DNA of 20,625 nucleotides from JBAZOJ01 sp041648755 (GCA_041648755.1 JBAZOJ010000036.1:1-20625), one strand, 5' to 3'; counted from the stretch's first letter, positions 1 through 4,711 are shown. The notes: a model not told the origin generated them from the letters alone. Numbers and translations are program-made.

Positions 1-179
1 TAAGGGTAATCCGTAAGGTCCTTCGCCAACAGTTCGCCCAGACCTTCCCACAGCGGCACTTGTCCGCCTGAGGGAACGACAGCGTTGCGGGACATCCCCG
101 CCCCGACAACAGGCAGCCAACGGCCTTTAACAAGGTCGTCGAGAAGCGGTTTGGGGAAATATCTGATGTACTTTTCCAT
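1..179 (-). CDS. SIR2-like domain protein, N-terminus only (runs off left edge)
   Basis: Only the first 59 codons are in the window. The peptide begins MEKYIRYFPKPLLDDLV and then reads GRWLPVVGAGMSRNA (about residues 19-33). The GAGxS element after a hydrophobic strand, followed by PLWEGLGELL, matches the NAD-binding start of SIR2-like proteins common in prokaryotic defence operons. Such proteins usually hydrolyse NAD+ when activated, causing abortive infection; that role is inferred from the family. The ATG at 179 has an AAGGAG Shine-Dalgarno seven bases upstream. It lies 35 bases after the stop of the SLATT gene on the same strand with no promoter visible between, so the two are probably cotranscribed. 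The catalytic residues and C-terminal domain are outside the window, so the SIR2 subfamily cannot be told. Confidence 0.72.
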   Translation of the reverse strand, partial: MEKYIRYFPKPLLDDLVKGRWLPVVGAGMSRNAVVPSGGQVPLWEGLGELLAKDLTDYP

Positions 180-214
180 GACTACACTCCTTCAAAATGC
201 CGACTTCCACGTGC

Positions 215-808
215 CTATCGGGGTGCCTCGCCTCTCCTGAGTCCCTTCGGGAGAAAAGCATCGATTTCAGCATCACTGAATGTCATATCTTCGAGTTTCT
301 TTAGCGCTTCCTGCGCTTTTCTATACCCCTTGAGCGTCGTGTTCGGAGCCCCGTTGTATATGCTGTGAAGCTCCTCGGCCAGTTCGTCTCGCCTTTTCTG
401 AACACCCTCCAGGTCCCTCCCTTCGATCCTGAAGTCAACGAGAAGGGACAAGTACTTTTCGCGGATGATCCAAAGATCACAAGCTGCCTGCCTGTGCTTT
501 TGAGCCAACTCGCCAAGGTCATAGTTCTTCGTGTACGCGTTCAGGACTAGCAGGACTCCAGACACACCTATGCCGACTCCGGCGCTGATGGCTCCAGCAC
601 CAAACACAGCCACTATGAACCCAACTGTCGTGACGGAGGACAGAATGATCTGCCACAGCTTGATTGTCCCAAGTCGGGACAAGAGAATGTCTGCGCATTT
701 CTCGTGTGTTTTGTGAGAGTACACCACGCGCCCGTAGCAGTCTCTCAGTTGTCCTTCGAGAATGGCGCGCTGCTGTGTCAGGGCATCATCCGGGGAATGC
801 TGTTCCAA
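215..808 (-). CDS. SLATT-domain two-TM protein, candidate CBASS effector
   Basis: A 197-residue protein. An N-terminal amphipathic stretch (residues 8-48, with the GRVVYSHKTHEKCADIL segment) is followed by two adjacent hydrophobic helices at about 50-71 and 73-92. A charged helical C-terminus holds AQKHRQAACDLWIIREKYLS (102-121) and ends in FLPKGLRRG. This layout is that of SLATT (SMODS and SLOG-associating 2TM) proteins, which are predicted membrane effectors that oligomerise or form pores when a nucleotide second messenger is made. I chose the TTG at 808 because GGAGG sits seven bases upstream and because longer in-frame starts would lie deep inside the CD-NTase gene. With this start the gene overlaps the CD-NTase by 23 bases, suggesting translational coupling. 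Family assignment is by pattern, without a search. Confidence 0.8.
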   Translation of the reverse strand: MEQHSPDDALTQQRAILEGQLRDCYGRVVYSHKTHEKCADILLSRLGTIKLWQIILSSVTTVGFIVAVFGAGAISAGVGIGVSGVLLVLNAYTKNYDLGELAQKHRQAACDLWIIREKYLSLLVDFRIEGRDLEGVQKRRDELAEELHSIYNGAPNTTLKGYRKAQEALKKLEDMTFSDAEIDAFLPKGLRRGEAPR

Positions 809-1667
809 AAATCTCCCTCCATTGTTGTTTGGCTGACCATTCTTCTTTCGGGGTGGCAGTTTCGTGAGCAATTGCCTGAACTGCGATGTTATAGCAGCGC
901 TTCGCCTTGTATTGGAAAAGTCCCTTCTTGTAGACGTATTGTCCGCTTCCGGGAGCCCTCCAATACCCCTGCTTTTCGTCCTGCTCAGCCATCCACTGGA
1001 AAAAGTCTCGGCACATAAAGTCAAAGTAGAGGTAGGACTTATACCGATACTCGAAGCTGTTGATGAACTGATAGGCTAAGGTATCCAGCAGAAGGCCGCC
1101 AAGTGGGACATCCCATTTTCGCTTCCAAGAACGCATCATGCGGCACAAAGGAATCAGATTGCTGTTGCACTCCGAATTCCTTGCGCGGATTGCCTCGATC
1201 TCCGGCCTAGGATTTGTCGTGCTCCATCTGCCACCTGCGGAGGCATCGGGAAACAGGTAACTCATATCGTCCACAAGAAAAGCAGGGACGACCTCAAACG
1301 TGACTCCTAAGGTGAAGGGAACAAGCACCACCTGCCCATCGGCTCCGATGCTCGTCGCGGAATAGGTTCTTGCGAGGGAGTTCTTTACTGCCTGCAAGAG
1401 CGCAGACTGCCCATTGTTTGCGTGCTTATTGTACCGGTCATAGATCGCCGTCGGCAATTGGAAGATCATGTCGAGGTCGCTGAATCCCTCAATTGCCGTG
1501 TTGCGGCCATACGAGCCCACATATAGACTATGGGCAGTCTCAGAAGTCGTTGTCCAGAAGTCCGTGTTCAGCCGCCGTGTGATGGCCTTATACCTAGTGG
1601 AAATCCTGACGCTGTCTTGGACCTGCAAATCGGCACAAAACGAACTGAACCAGTCAGCTAACCCCAT
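786..1667 (-). CDS. CD-NTase (cGAS/DncV-like nucleotidyltransferase) of a CBASS-like system
   Basis: A 293-residue cytoplasmic enzyme expected to make a cyclic or linear oligonucleotide signal on phage infection. The nucleotidyltransferase signature is clear: GS at 51-52 (VGSYGRNTAIEGFSDLDMIF), the metal-binding pair D64/D66, and a probable third acidic ligand E125 in VTFEVVPAF. A helical C-terminal half (about 160-280) contains LLLDTLAYQFI and a lysine/aromatic-rich tail, as in the SMODS family. The ATG at 1667 is preferred over an upstream in-frame start because AGGAGG lies seven bases before it and a strong promoter ends just upstream. It is the first gene of an operon with the SLATT and SIR2-like genes. 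The nucleotide product and clade cannot be told from sequence alone. No Cap2/Cap3-type ancillary genes are seen. Confidence 0.88.
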   Translation of the reverse strand: MGLADWFSSFCADLQVQDSVRISTRYKAITRRLNTDFWTTTSETAHSLYVGSYGRNTAIEGFSDLDMIFQLPTAIYDRYNKHANNGQSALLQAVKNSLARTYSATSIGADGQVVLVPFTLGVTFEVVPAFLVDDMSYLFPDASAGGRWSTTNPRPEIEAIRARNSECNSNLIPLCRMMRSWKRKWDVPLGGLLLDTLAYQFINSFEYRYKSYLYFDFMCRDFFQWMAEQDEKQGYWRAPGSGQYVYKKGLFQYKAKRCYNIAVQAIAHETATPKEEWSAKQQWREIFGTAFPG

Positions 1668-1672
1668 CTTAG

Positions 1673-1679
1673 TACCTCC
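1673..1679 (-). promoter_or_regulatory. Ribosome binding site of the CD-NTase gene
   Basis: The minus strand reads AGGAGGT here, a strong Shine-Dalgarno match six to seven bases before the ATG at 1667. It decides the start in favour of MGLADWF over the start 14 codons upstream, which would overlap the -10 box. Confidence 0.8.
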
Positions 1680-1693
1680 TGAGCGTGAGCGCA

Positions 1694-1721
1694 AATATAG
1701 CACAGGCACCCGTCATGTCAA
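1694..1721 (-). promoter_or_regulatory. Sigma70-type promoter of the CD-NTase operon
   Basis: On the minus strand a perfect -35 box TTGACA (1721-1716) and a -10 box TATATT (1699-1694, five of six consensus bases) are separated by 16 bases. Transcription would begin near 1687, giving a leader of about 20 bases that contains the ribosome binding site. Strong constitutive-looking promoters are compatible with CBASS enzymes being regulated after translation. No operator palindrome is evident. Confidence 0.75.
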
Positions 1722-1797
1722 GCACGAGGCCGGACCTCTGCAAGTGCGCGTATTCTCACAAAGGAGGTGACTCTTAGCACAAAGGCAGAGCACAGGC

Positions 1798-1819
1798 GGA
1801 GAGAAGTGGTATCCTCTCC
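1798..1819. repeat. Inverted repeat GGAGAG/CTCTCC
   Basis: A 6-bp perfect stem with a 10-base loop lies between the hsdM-like remnant and the CD-NTase promoter. No T-run follows on either strand, so a terminator role is weak. It may be chance. Confidence 0.3.
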
Positions 1820-1847
1820 CCCGTTCCTTCTTCTACTCCGCTCCCGT

Positions 1848-2051
1848 CTACTGAAACAAGTCTTTTGGGAGGTCTGCAAGGACCTTGCCGATCTCCTCGG
1901 GCTTGCCTAGGTCAGCCACGGCATCCAGAATCGAAACGAGGTACTTCAAGAACAGCAGCCACGAGGTCTGCTCTGCCTAATCAAGCTCGGTAGTGCAGCC
2001 GGACTCCTTCCGGAGTACATCGTCAATGTTTCTGAATGCTTGTTCGAACAT
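1848..2051 (-). pseudogene. Remnant of a type I restriction methyltransferase (HsdM N-terminus)
   Basis: Translation from the ATG at 2051 gives MFEQAFRNIDDVLRKESG, then CTTELD, an amber codon (1979-1977), and AEQTSWLLFLKYL. This is the conserved N-terminus of HsdM, where the position of the stop is normally an aromatic residue (ELDYxEQTSW). After LFLKYL the reading frame continues with VSILDAVADLGKPEEIGKVL and ends at a TAG at 1850-1848, 67 codons from the start. An intact HsdM is about 500 residues, so almost all of the methyltransferase domain is missing. The tail may be from the end of the same or a neighbouring gene, joined by deletion; I cannot place it. No hsdS or hsdR is seen. It sits directly upstream of the CD-NTase operon on the same strand. 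Confidence 0.72.
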
Positions 2052-2115
2052 GGGCTCCTATCCTCCGAGCCAGTATTGTAGATGGCGTTGGATGGAATGT
2101 CGAGGGAGGGCCAGT

Positions 2116-2153
2116 ATTGATGATTGCTGAATGATGAGTGCGGATTGATGAAT
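2116..2153 (-). repeat. ATTCATCAATC-family repeat, copy 1 (inverted)
   Basis: On the minus strand this reads ATTCATCAATCCGC, followed by ACTCATCATTCAGCAATC. The same words occur on the plus strand at 3211-3241, 3970-4000 and 4232-4270. This is the only copy in reverse orientation. Confidence 0.75.
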
Positions 2154-2194
2154 GGGAGGAGGCGACGGGCGAGAACCGAAGGCCAGCAGCCTTT

Positions 2195-2212
2195 GCCAAG
2201 TCGGAGCTTGGC
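2195..2212. repeat. Hairpin GCCAAG/CTTGGC
   Basis: A 6-bp stem with the loop TCGGAG, followed by GCGTTCCCAGGG. A variant GCGCTCCCAGGG occurs about 40 bases on, after a second hairpin, so the two form a degenerate tandem of hairpin plus CTCCCAGGG-like tail. Confidence 0.5.
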
Positions 2213-2237
2213 GTTCCCAGGGCGACCAACAGCCAAT

Positions 2238-2255
2238 GCCACGCGGGTGCGTGGC
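2238..2255. repeat. Hairpin GCCACGC/GCGTGGC
   Basis: A 7-bp perfect stem with the loop GGGT, followed by GCTCCCAGGG. There is no T-run, so it is unlikely to be a classical terminator. Confidence 0.5.
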
Positions 2256-2344
2256 GCTCCCAGGGTAGCGGCTTTCCCTTGGCAGCGGCTTCCTCCGAAC
2301 CCATATTGGCTACTCTTCTTGGGCCTCGCAGAAGTTCTCTCCGC

Positions 2345-2376
2345 TTTCGTGTGTTTCGTGTGGTTCGTGGTAAAAA
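2345..2376. repeat. Degenerate tandem TTTCGTGTG-type repeat ending in GTGGTAAAA
   Basis: Two TTTCGTGTG units are followed by GTTCGTGGTAAAA. On the reverse strand it reads ACCACGAACCACACGAAAC. The ending GTGGTAAAA is shared with the in-gene elements at 3562-3570 and 3667-3674, which are instead preceded by CCTCTGCG units or a shorter CCTCC. Confidence 0.65.
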
Positions 2377-2377
2377 T

Positions 2378-2391
2378 GCCCATTCTTGGGC
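2378..2391. repeat. GCCCATTCTTGGGC hairpin element, copy 1
   Basis: A perfect GCCCA/TGGGC stem with the loop TTCT, followed by CTCGCAA. The identical 14-mer recurs at 2514-2527 and 4640-4653, so it is a defined module of the dispersed repeat. Confidence 0.75.
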
Positions 2392-2400
2392 CTCGCAAGA

Positions 2401-2484
2401 GAACTTGGCTGCCCTTCGCGCCTTGACCTTCTTCGCCGCTATTTCTTCTGGCCTCGAAAACAAAGAACTTGGCTGCCCTTCGCG
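2401..2484. repeat. 20-bp direct repeat GAACTTGGCTGCCCTTCGCG (two copies)
   Basis: Perfect copies lie at 2401-2420 and 2465-2484. The second runs into TTCGCGACATCG, which reappears at 4580-4591. The repeat is not an insertion-sequence end that I recognise. Confidence 0.75.
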
Positions 2485-2490
2485 ACATCG

Positions 2491-2529
2491 CGCCTTCGCG
2501 TGAGATGGATTTCGCCCATTCTTGGGCCT
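2491..2529. repeat. 39-bp dispersed repeat, copy 1
   Basis: Begins CGCCTTCGCGTGAGATGG and ends with the hairpin GCCCATTCTTGGGC plus CT. It matches 4617-4655 over 39 bases with a single T/C difference at 2506. In both places the word CGACATCG lies upstream, but 25 extra bases separate it from the repeat in copy 2. Confidence 0.85.
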
Positions 2530-2545
2530 CGCAAAGTCCATTCTC

Positions 2546-2574
2546 TTCGCGTTCATTCGCGTTCATTCGCGGAC
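2546..2574. repeat. 10-bp tandem repeat GTTCATTCGC
   Basis: Two perfect GTTCATTCGC units (2551-2570), preceded by a partial TTCGC and followed by GGACAAAAAA. It has the same architecture as the TTTCGTGTG and CCTCTGCGAA tandems nearby: a ~10-bp unit containing TCG or TGCG, then a G-rich end and an A-run. Confidence 0.7.
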
Positions 2575-2777
2575 AAAAAATCCATTGCCTCGCCTAACTT
2601 CTTCTCCCACCCGATGTTACGTCCTGTGTCTTCTTCCAACCCGCCTTTTCCCTGCACCCGCTCACTATTCGCCCCCCCCAATTCAGGCAGCCCATTTTCA
2701 CCATTGGCCATTCGCCGCCATCCCAGCGCCATTCGCCCAAAATCCCCGCATATATATAGAGCCCACAAGGAGCAATC

Positions 2778-4166
2778 ATGTCCGTTAACTTCAACTCCGC
2801 CCTTATGCGATCCAAAGCCATCGCGAGCCTCGACCACGCATCCTTCCGGGTGTACTTCGTCCTGCAGCAGCATTGCGTCGAACTCCGCAGCACCCGCATC
2901 GCCACACCCAGCTTCACCCAACTCCACTCCGCAATTGCCCCCGAATGCGGCGGAATCAGCATCGGAATGTTCCGCAAATCGCTGCTCTCGCTGGAATCCG
3001 CAGGATTCCTGAAGCTCAGCACCAATGGACGCGTAAAGATCTTCGACCTCCTCGGCGTCCGCGAATCCTACCCCGACGTCGCTTGGTTCGACCGCGCCGT
3101 TCTTATCCTTGAAGAAGGGGCTGTTGACTGTAGGCCGGAGGCCGTAGGTAACAGCCAAAACGCCTTGGAGGGCTCGCCGGAAGGTGTCTCGACTTCTCCA
3201 CTTGCTCACGATTCATCAATCCGCAATCATCAATCATCATTGCTCGCAACGCCGACGGACGCCGGACACCAGACTGCTTGCAGTGAGGGACTGGTTGCTG
3301 ATTCGATCACGCAGGGCCCTTCGTCTTCTCTCCAAAACCTACGGACGCCGGACGCCGGACGCCAGACTGGCCTCACTGGCTGCTCGCCCAGCGGAACGAA
3401 GCCCGCCGTAGGCCCGGCGAAGGAGGGGACTACGGACGACAGACTACGGACTAACTTGGGTAAAACTCCATCTTCTGGCTCCTCTTCGGACTCTTCCGCC
3501 CAGGCAAATCCTACCTCTGTGACCACAGTCGGCTTTCAGGCTGATGCTGGGCATGTCCTCCGTGGTAAAACTCCGGCTTCCGGCTCTTGCTCGGAAACCT
3601 CCGATCTTCAGGCCTCGCAAAATCCCTCTCTTCCTCTGCGAACCTCTGCGAACCTCTGCGTCCTCCGTGGTAAAACTCCATCTTCTGGCTCTTCTCCGGA
3701 CTCCAAAGCCCATCTTCCCCTTGCCACCCAAAAGGCTCTCCTCGAAGACCTCCGCAAAAGGACCGCTGCCGTCCTGGCAAGGGTCCACCGGGACTTCCCT
3801 CAATCCCGCCCGATCCGCTGGGGCTCTCAAGACCCATCATCCCCATTCGATGATGAAAACGCCGACGCTGTTGGTTCCTCTTCCGAAAATTCCGCCCTCC
3901 GGCCGCCAGCCTCCGGTCTCCAGCCTGACCTCGGTAAAACTCCGCATCTTATCTCTCCTCCGGATCGCAATTCATCAATCATCATTCAGCATTCAGCAAT
4001 GTCCGCTACGGCCTCCGGTCGGGACGAAGTCCCTCTTATCGACCTCACCGACGTCGATTCCGACCTCCTCGAAATCCCCACCGGCCAATACGCAATCCAC
4101 CTCCGCAACTGCGGAAAACTCCCCCCCATCTCCGAAAGCTCCTGCCATGCTCGGCTGTCCGCTTAG
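2778..4166 (+). CDS. Winged-helix-like protein with repeat-derived middle, unknown function
   Basis: A 462-residue reading frame starting at an ATG preceded by AAGGAG five bases upstream; an AT-rich TATATATA lies 20 bases further up. Residues 1-95 look like a globular DNA-binding winged helix: LDHASFRVYFVLQQHC, then TPSFTQLHSAI, SIGMFRKSLLSLESAGFLKL and a short wing NGRVKIFDLL. From about 113 to 312 and 366 to 412 the protein is low-complexity Ser/Pro/Thr-rich sequence encoded by the same short repeats found in flanking non-coding DNA. Between them (313-365) and at the end (413-462, with VPLIDLTDVDSDLLEIP) lie ordinary-looking protein segments. It converges with ftsA. The N-terminus resembles replication-initiator or regulator winged helices, but the target is unknown. 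It may be a real gene expanded by repeats, or a decaying one. Confidence 0.6.
   Translation: MSVNFNSALMRSKAIASLDHASFRVYFVLQQHCVELRSTRIATPSFTQLHSAIAPECGGISIGMFRKSLLSLESAGFLKLSTNGRVKIFDLLGVRESYPDVAWFDRAVLILEEGAVDCRPEAVGNSQNALEGSPEGVSTSPLAHDSSIRNHQSSLLATPTDAGHQTACSEGLVADSITQGPSSSLQNLRTPDAGRQTGLTGCSPSGTKPAVGPAKEGTTDDRLRTNLGKTPSSGSSSDSSAQANPTSVTTVGFQADAGHVLRGKTPASGSCSETSDLQASQNPSLPLRTSANLCVLRGKTPSSGSSPDSKAHLPLATQKALLEDLRKRTAAVLARVHRDFPQSRPIRWGSQDPSSPFDDENADAVGSSSENSALRPPASGLQPDLGKTPHLISPPDRNSSIIIQHSAMSATASGRDEVPLIDLTDVDSDLLEIPTGQYAIHLRNCGKLPPISESSCHARLSA
3211..3241 (+). repeat. ATTCATCAATC-family repeat, copy 2 (inside gene)
   Basis: Reads ATTCATCAATCCGCAATCAT and on through two more CAATCATCAT-like words. 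It encodes SSIRNHQSSL in the plus-strand gene. Its TCA-TCA-ATC codons are in the same phase as in copy 3. Confidence 0.75.
3254..3277 (+). repeat. CGGACGCCGGAC-family repeat, copy 1 (inside gene)
   Basis: Reads ACGGACGCCGGACACCAGAC and encodes TDAGHQT. It lies 13 bases after an ATTCATCAATC copy; the same two families also lie next to each other, in the opposite order, at 4193-4270. Confidence 0.7.
3340..3370 (+). repeat. CGGACGCCGGAC-family repeat, copy 2 (inside gene)
   Basis: Three GGACGCC units in tandem followed by AGACTGG, encoding TPDAGRQT. Its GAC-GCC-GGA codons are in the same phase as copy 1 of this family. Confidence 0.7.
3430..3452 (+). repeat. CTACGGAC-family repeat, copy 3 (inside gene)
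   Basis: Reads CTACGGACGACAGACTACGG then ACT, and encodes TTDDRLRT. It is a diverged member of the CGGACG family and runs almost directly into the first GGTAAAACTCC copy. Confidence 0.65.
3459..3493 (+). repeat. GGTAAAACTCC repeat, copy 1 (encodes GKTPSSGSSSD)
   Basis: A 35-base element that differs from copy 3 (3669-3703) at only a few positions near its 3' half. The GGT codon is residue 228, in frame. Confidence 0.8.
3564..3598 (+). repeat. GGTAAAACTCC repeat, copy 2 (encodes GKTPASGSCSE)
   Basis: Preceded by TCCTCCGT as in copy 3 and followed by a GGCCTCGCAAAATCC word that resembles the sequence after the non-coding hairpin elements. The GGT codon is residue 263, in frame. Confidence 0.8.
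3633..3660 (+). repeat. 10-bp tandem CCTCTGCGAA (inside gene)
   Basis: CCTCTGCG occurs three times with a 10-base period, then TCCTCCGTGGTAAAACTCC follows. Because the period is 10, the three copies are read in three different frames (LRTSANLCVL), without a stop. Confidence 0.75.
3669..3703 (+). repeat. GGTAAAACTCC repeat, copy 3 (encodes GKTPSSGSSPD)
   Basis: Directly follows the 10-bp tandem. The GGT codon is residue 298, in the same phase as copies 1, 2 and 4. Confidence 0.8.
3933..3967 (+). repeat. GGTAAAACTCC repeat, copy 4, diverged (encodes GKTPHLISPPD)
   Basis: The first 11 bases are identical to the other copies and the rest is only loosely similar. The GGT codon is residue 386, in frame. 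It runs directly into an ATTCATCAATC copy. Confidence 0.65.
3970..4000 (+). repeat. ATTCATCAATC-family repeat, copy 3 (inside gene)
   Basis: Reads ATTCATCAATCATCATTCAG and then CATTCAGCAAT, encoding SSIIIQHSA. It is in the same codon phase as copy 2. Confidence 0.75.
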
Positions 4167-4192
4167 GCGCCGCGCCTTGTTTCTTGGATCAG

Positions 4193-4219
4193 CTACAGAC
4201 GACGGACGACGGTCGACGG
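4193..4219 (+). repeat. CGGACG-family repeat, copy 4 (non-coding)
   Basis: Reads CTACAGACGACGGACGACGG and on to TCGACGG. It lies 13 bases before an ATTCATCAATC copy, the reverse order of the pair at 3211-3277. Confidence 0.65.
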
Positions 4220-4231
4220 CCTGGCTTCGCC

Positions 4232-4270
4232 ATTCATCAATCAGCAATCCGCATTCATCAATCTCCGCAA
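4232..4270 (+). repeat. ATTCATCAATC-family repeat, copy 4 (non-coding)
   Basis: ATTCATCAATC occurs twice (4232-4242 and 4253-4263), separated by AGCAATCCGC, and is followed by TCCGCAA. Confidence 0.75.
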
Positions 4271-4391
4271 TGTGATTTGTTGCCGCATAGGAAAATACGA
4301 ATCAAATGGAATGCAGAACATCGACTTGGAAGGCCGCTGCACCAAGAACGCGCCGGGACGGTCGCGTTTACTTTGGCGGCCAACGCATGTG

Positions 4392-4405
4392 GGCGCAAAT
4401 GCGCC
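4392..4405. repeat. Hairpin GGCGC/GCGCC
   Basis: A 5-bp perfect stem with the loop AAAT. It lies 17 bases before a longer palindrome. No T-run. Confidence 0.35.
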
Positions 4406-4422
4406 TGCCTTTACGGGCGGAC

Positions 4423-4439
4423 ATCCGCCTGAGGCGGAT
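4423..4439. repeat. 17-bp palindrome ATCCGCCTGAGGCGGAT
   Basis: Eight bases on each side are perfectly complementary around one central base. As a hairpin it would have a 7-bp stem and a TGA loop. It could be a bidirectional terminator without U-tract, a repeat end or a protein site. Only one copy is seen in this window. Confidence 0.5.
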
Positions 4440-4616
4440 CCGCACCTTACAGTTGATGCCCCAATTCGCGCACATTGAGCCCTTTTCGTCTATGCCCCCT
4501 TCGCGCACTTGATGCCCTGGTGATTGGTTCTTCTCTTGCTTCTTCGAATCGGCCACGCAAACAAATACTTGCTTCTTACTTCGCGACATCGTCACCCTTC
4601 AGGGGGATACTGGGTA

Positions 4617-4655
4617 CGCCTTCGCGTGAGACGGATTTCGCCCATTCTTGGGCCT
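4617..4655. repeat. 39-bp dispersed repeat, copy 2
   Basis: Matches 2491-2529 with one substitution and includes the GCCCATTCTTGGGC hairpin (4640-4653). The shared upstream word TTCGCGACATCG (4580-4591) is separated from it by 25 bases (4592-4616) that are absent from copy 1. Confidence 0.85.
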
Positions 4656-4691
4656 GCAAGAGATCCTTCCGCTTTCGTGGAGACTCTTCTC

Positions 4692-4704
4692 GGCGCTTCG
4701 CGCC
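4692..4704 (-). terminator. Possible weak hairpin downstream of ftsA
   Basis: GGCGC/GCGCC with a 3-base loop lies seven bases after the ftsA stop codon. No U-run follows on the minus strand, so a classical intrinsic terminator is not supported. The position is the main argument. Confidence 0.25.
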
Positions 4705-4711
4705 TCCGCCC

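Larger units (their letters stand above)
2052..2777. other. Repeat-rich non-coding stretch, no credible gene
   Basis: All open frames here on both strands are low-complexity translations of short repeats, and none has a convincing start with a ribosome binding site. The stretch holds an ATTCATCAATC-type element in reverse orientation, hairpins at 2195-2212 and 2238-2255, two tandem motifs ending in CGTGG or CGCGG, a 20-bp direct repeat and the GCCCATTCTTGGGC hairpin element. The last part (2640-2760) is C-rich with several GCCATTCGCC-like words and ends in an AT-rich TATATATA just before the plus-strand gene. Confidence 0.7.
4167..4711. other. Non-coding convergent region with repeats, no credible gene
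   Basis: Lies between the 3' ends of the plus-strand gene and ftsA. Short open frames on both strands have no supported start and share no protein features. It contains CGGACG and ATTCATCAATC elements, two small hairpins, a second copy of the 39-bp repeat and a possible hairpin next to the ftsA stop. This is where ftsZ would be expected if the usual ftsA-ftsZ order were kept; no ftsZ fragment (GGGTGTG-type loop) is seen. Confidence 0.7.

Noticed and set aside
1760..1770. AAAGGAGGTGA, resembling the primer site at the 3' end of 16S rRNA or a strong plus-strand Shine-Dalgarno
   Set aside because: The match covers only about 11 bases, no rRNA flanks it, and no plausible plus-strand start codon and frame follows.
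1946..2566. Long minus-strand open frames (206 and 177 residues) over the repeat region
   Set aside because: Their translations are low-complexity readings of the dispersed repeats (RNPSHAKA, NHTKHTK-like words), with no ribosome binding site and no domain. One also crosses the hsdM remnant in another frame.
2345..3670. Short regularly spaced repeats as a possible CRISPR array
   Set aside because: Units of about 10 bases repeat directly without unique 30-40 base spacers, families are mixed, and no cas gene is near.
2491..4655. Insertion sequence or transposon bounded by the 39-bp direct repeats
   Set aside because: No transposase or recombinase is encoded between the copies and no terminal inverted repeats were found. 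The intervening gene looks like a winged-helix protein.
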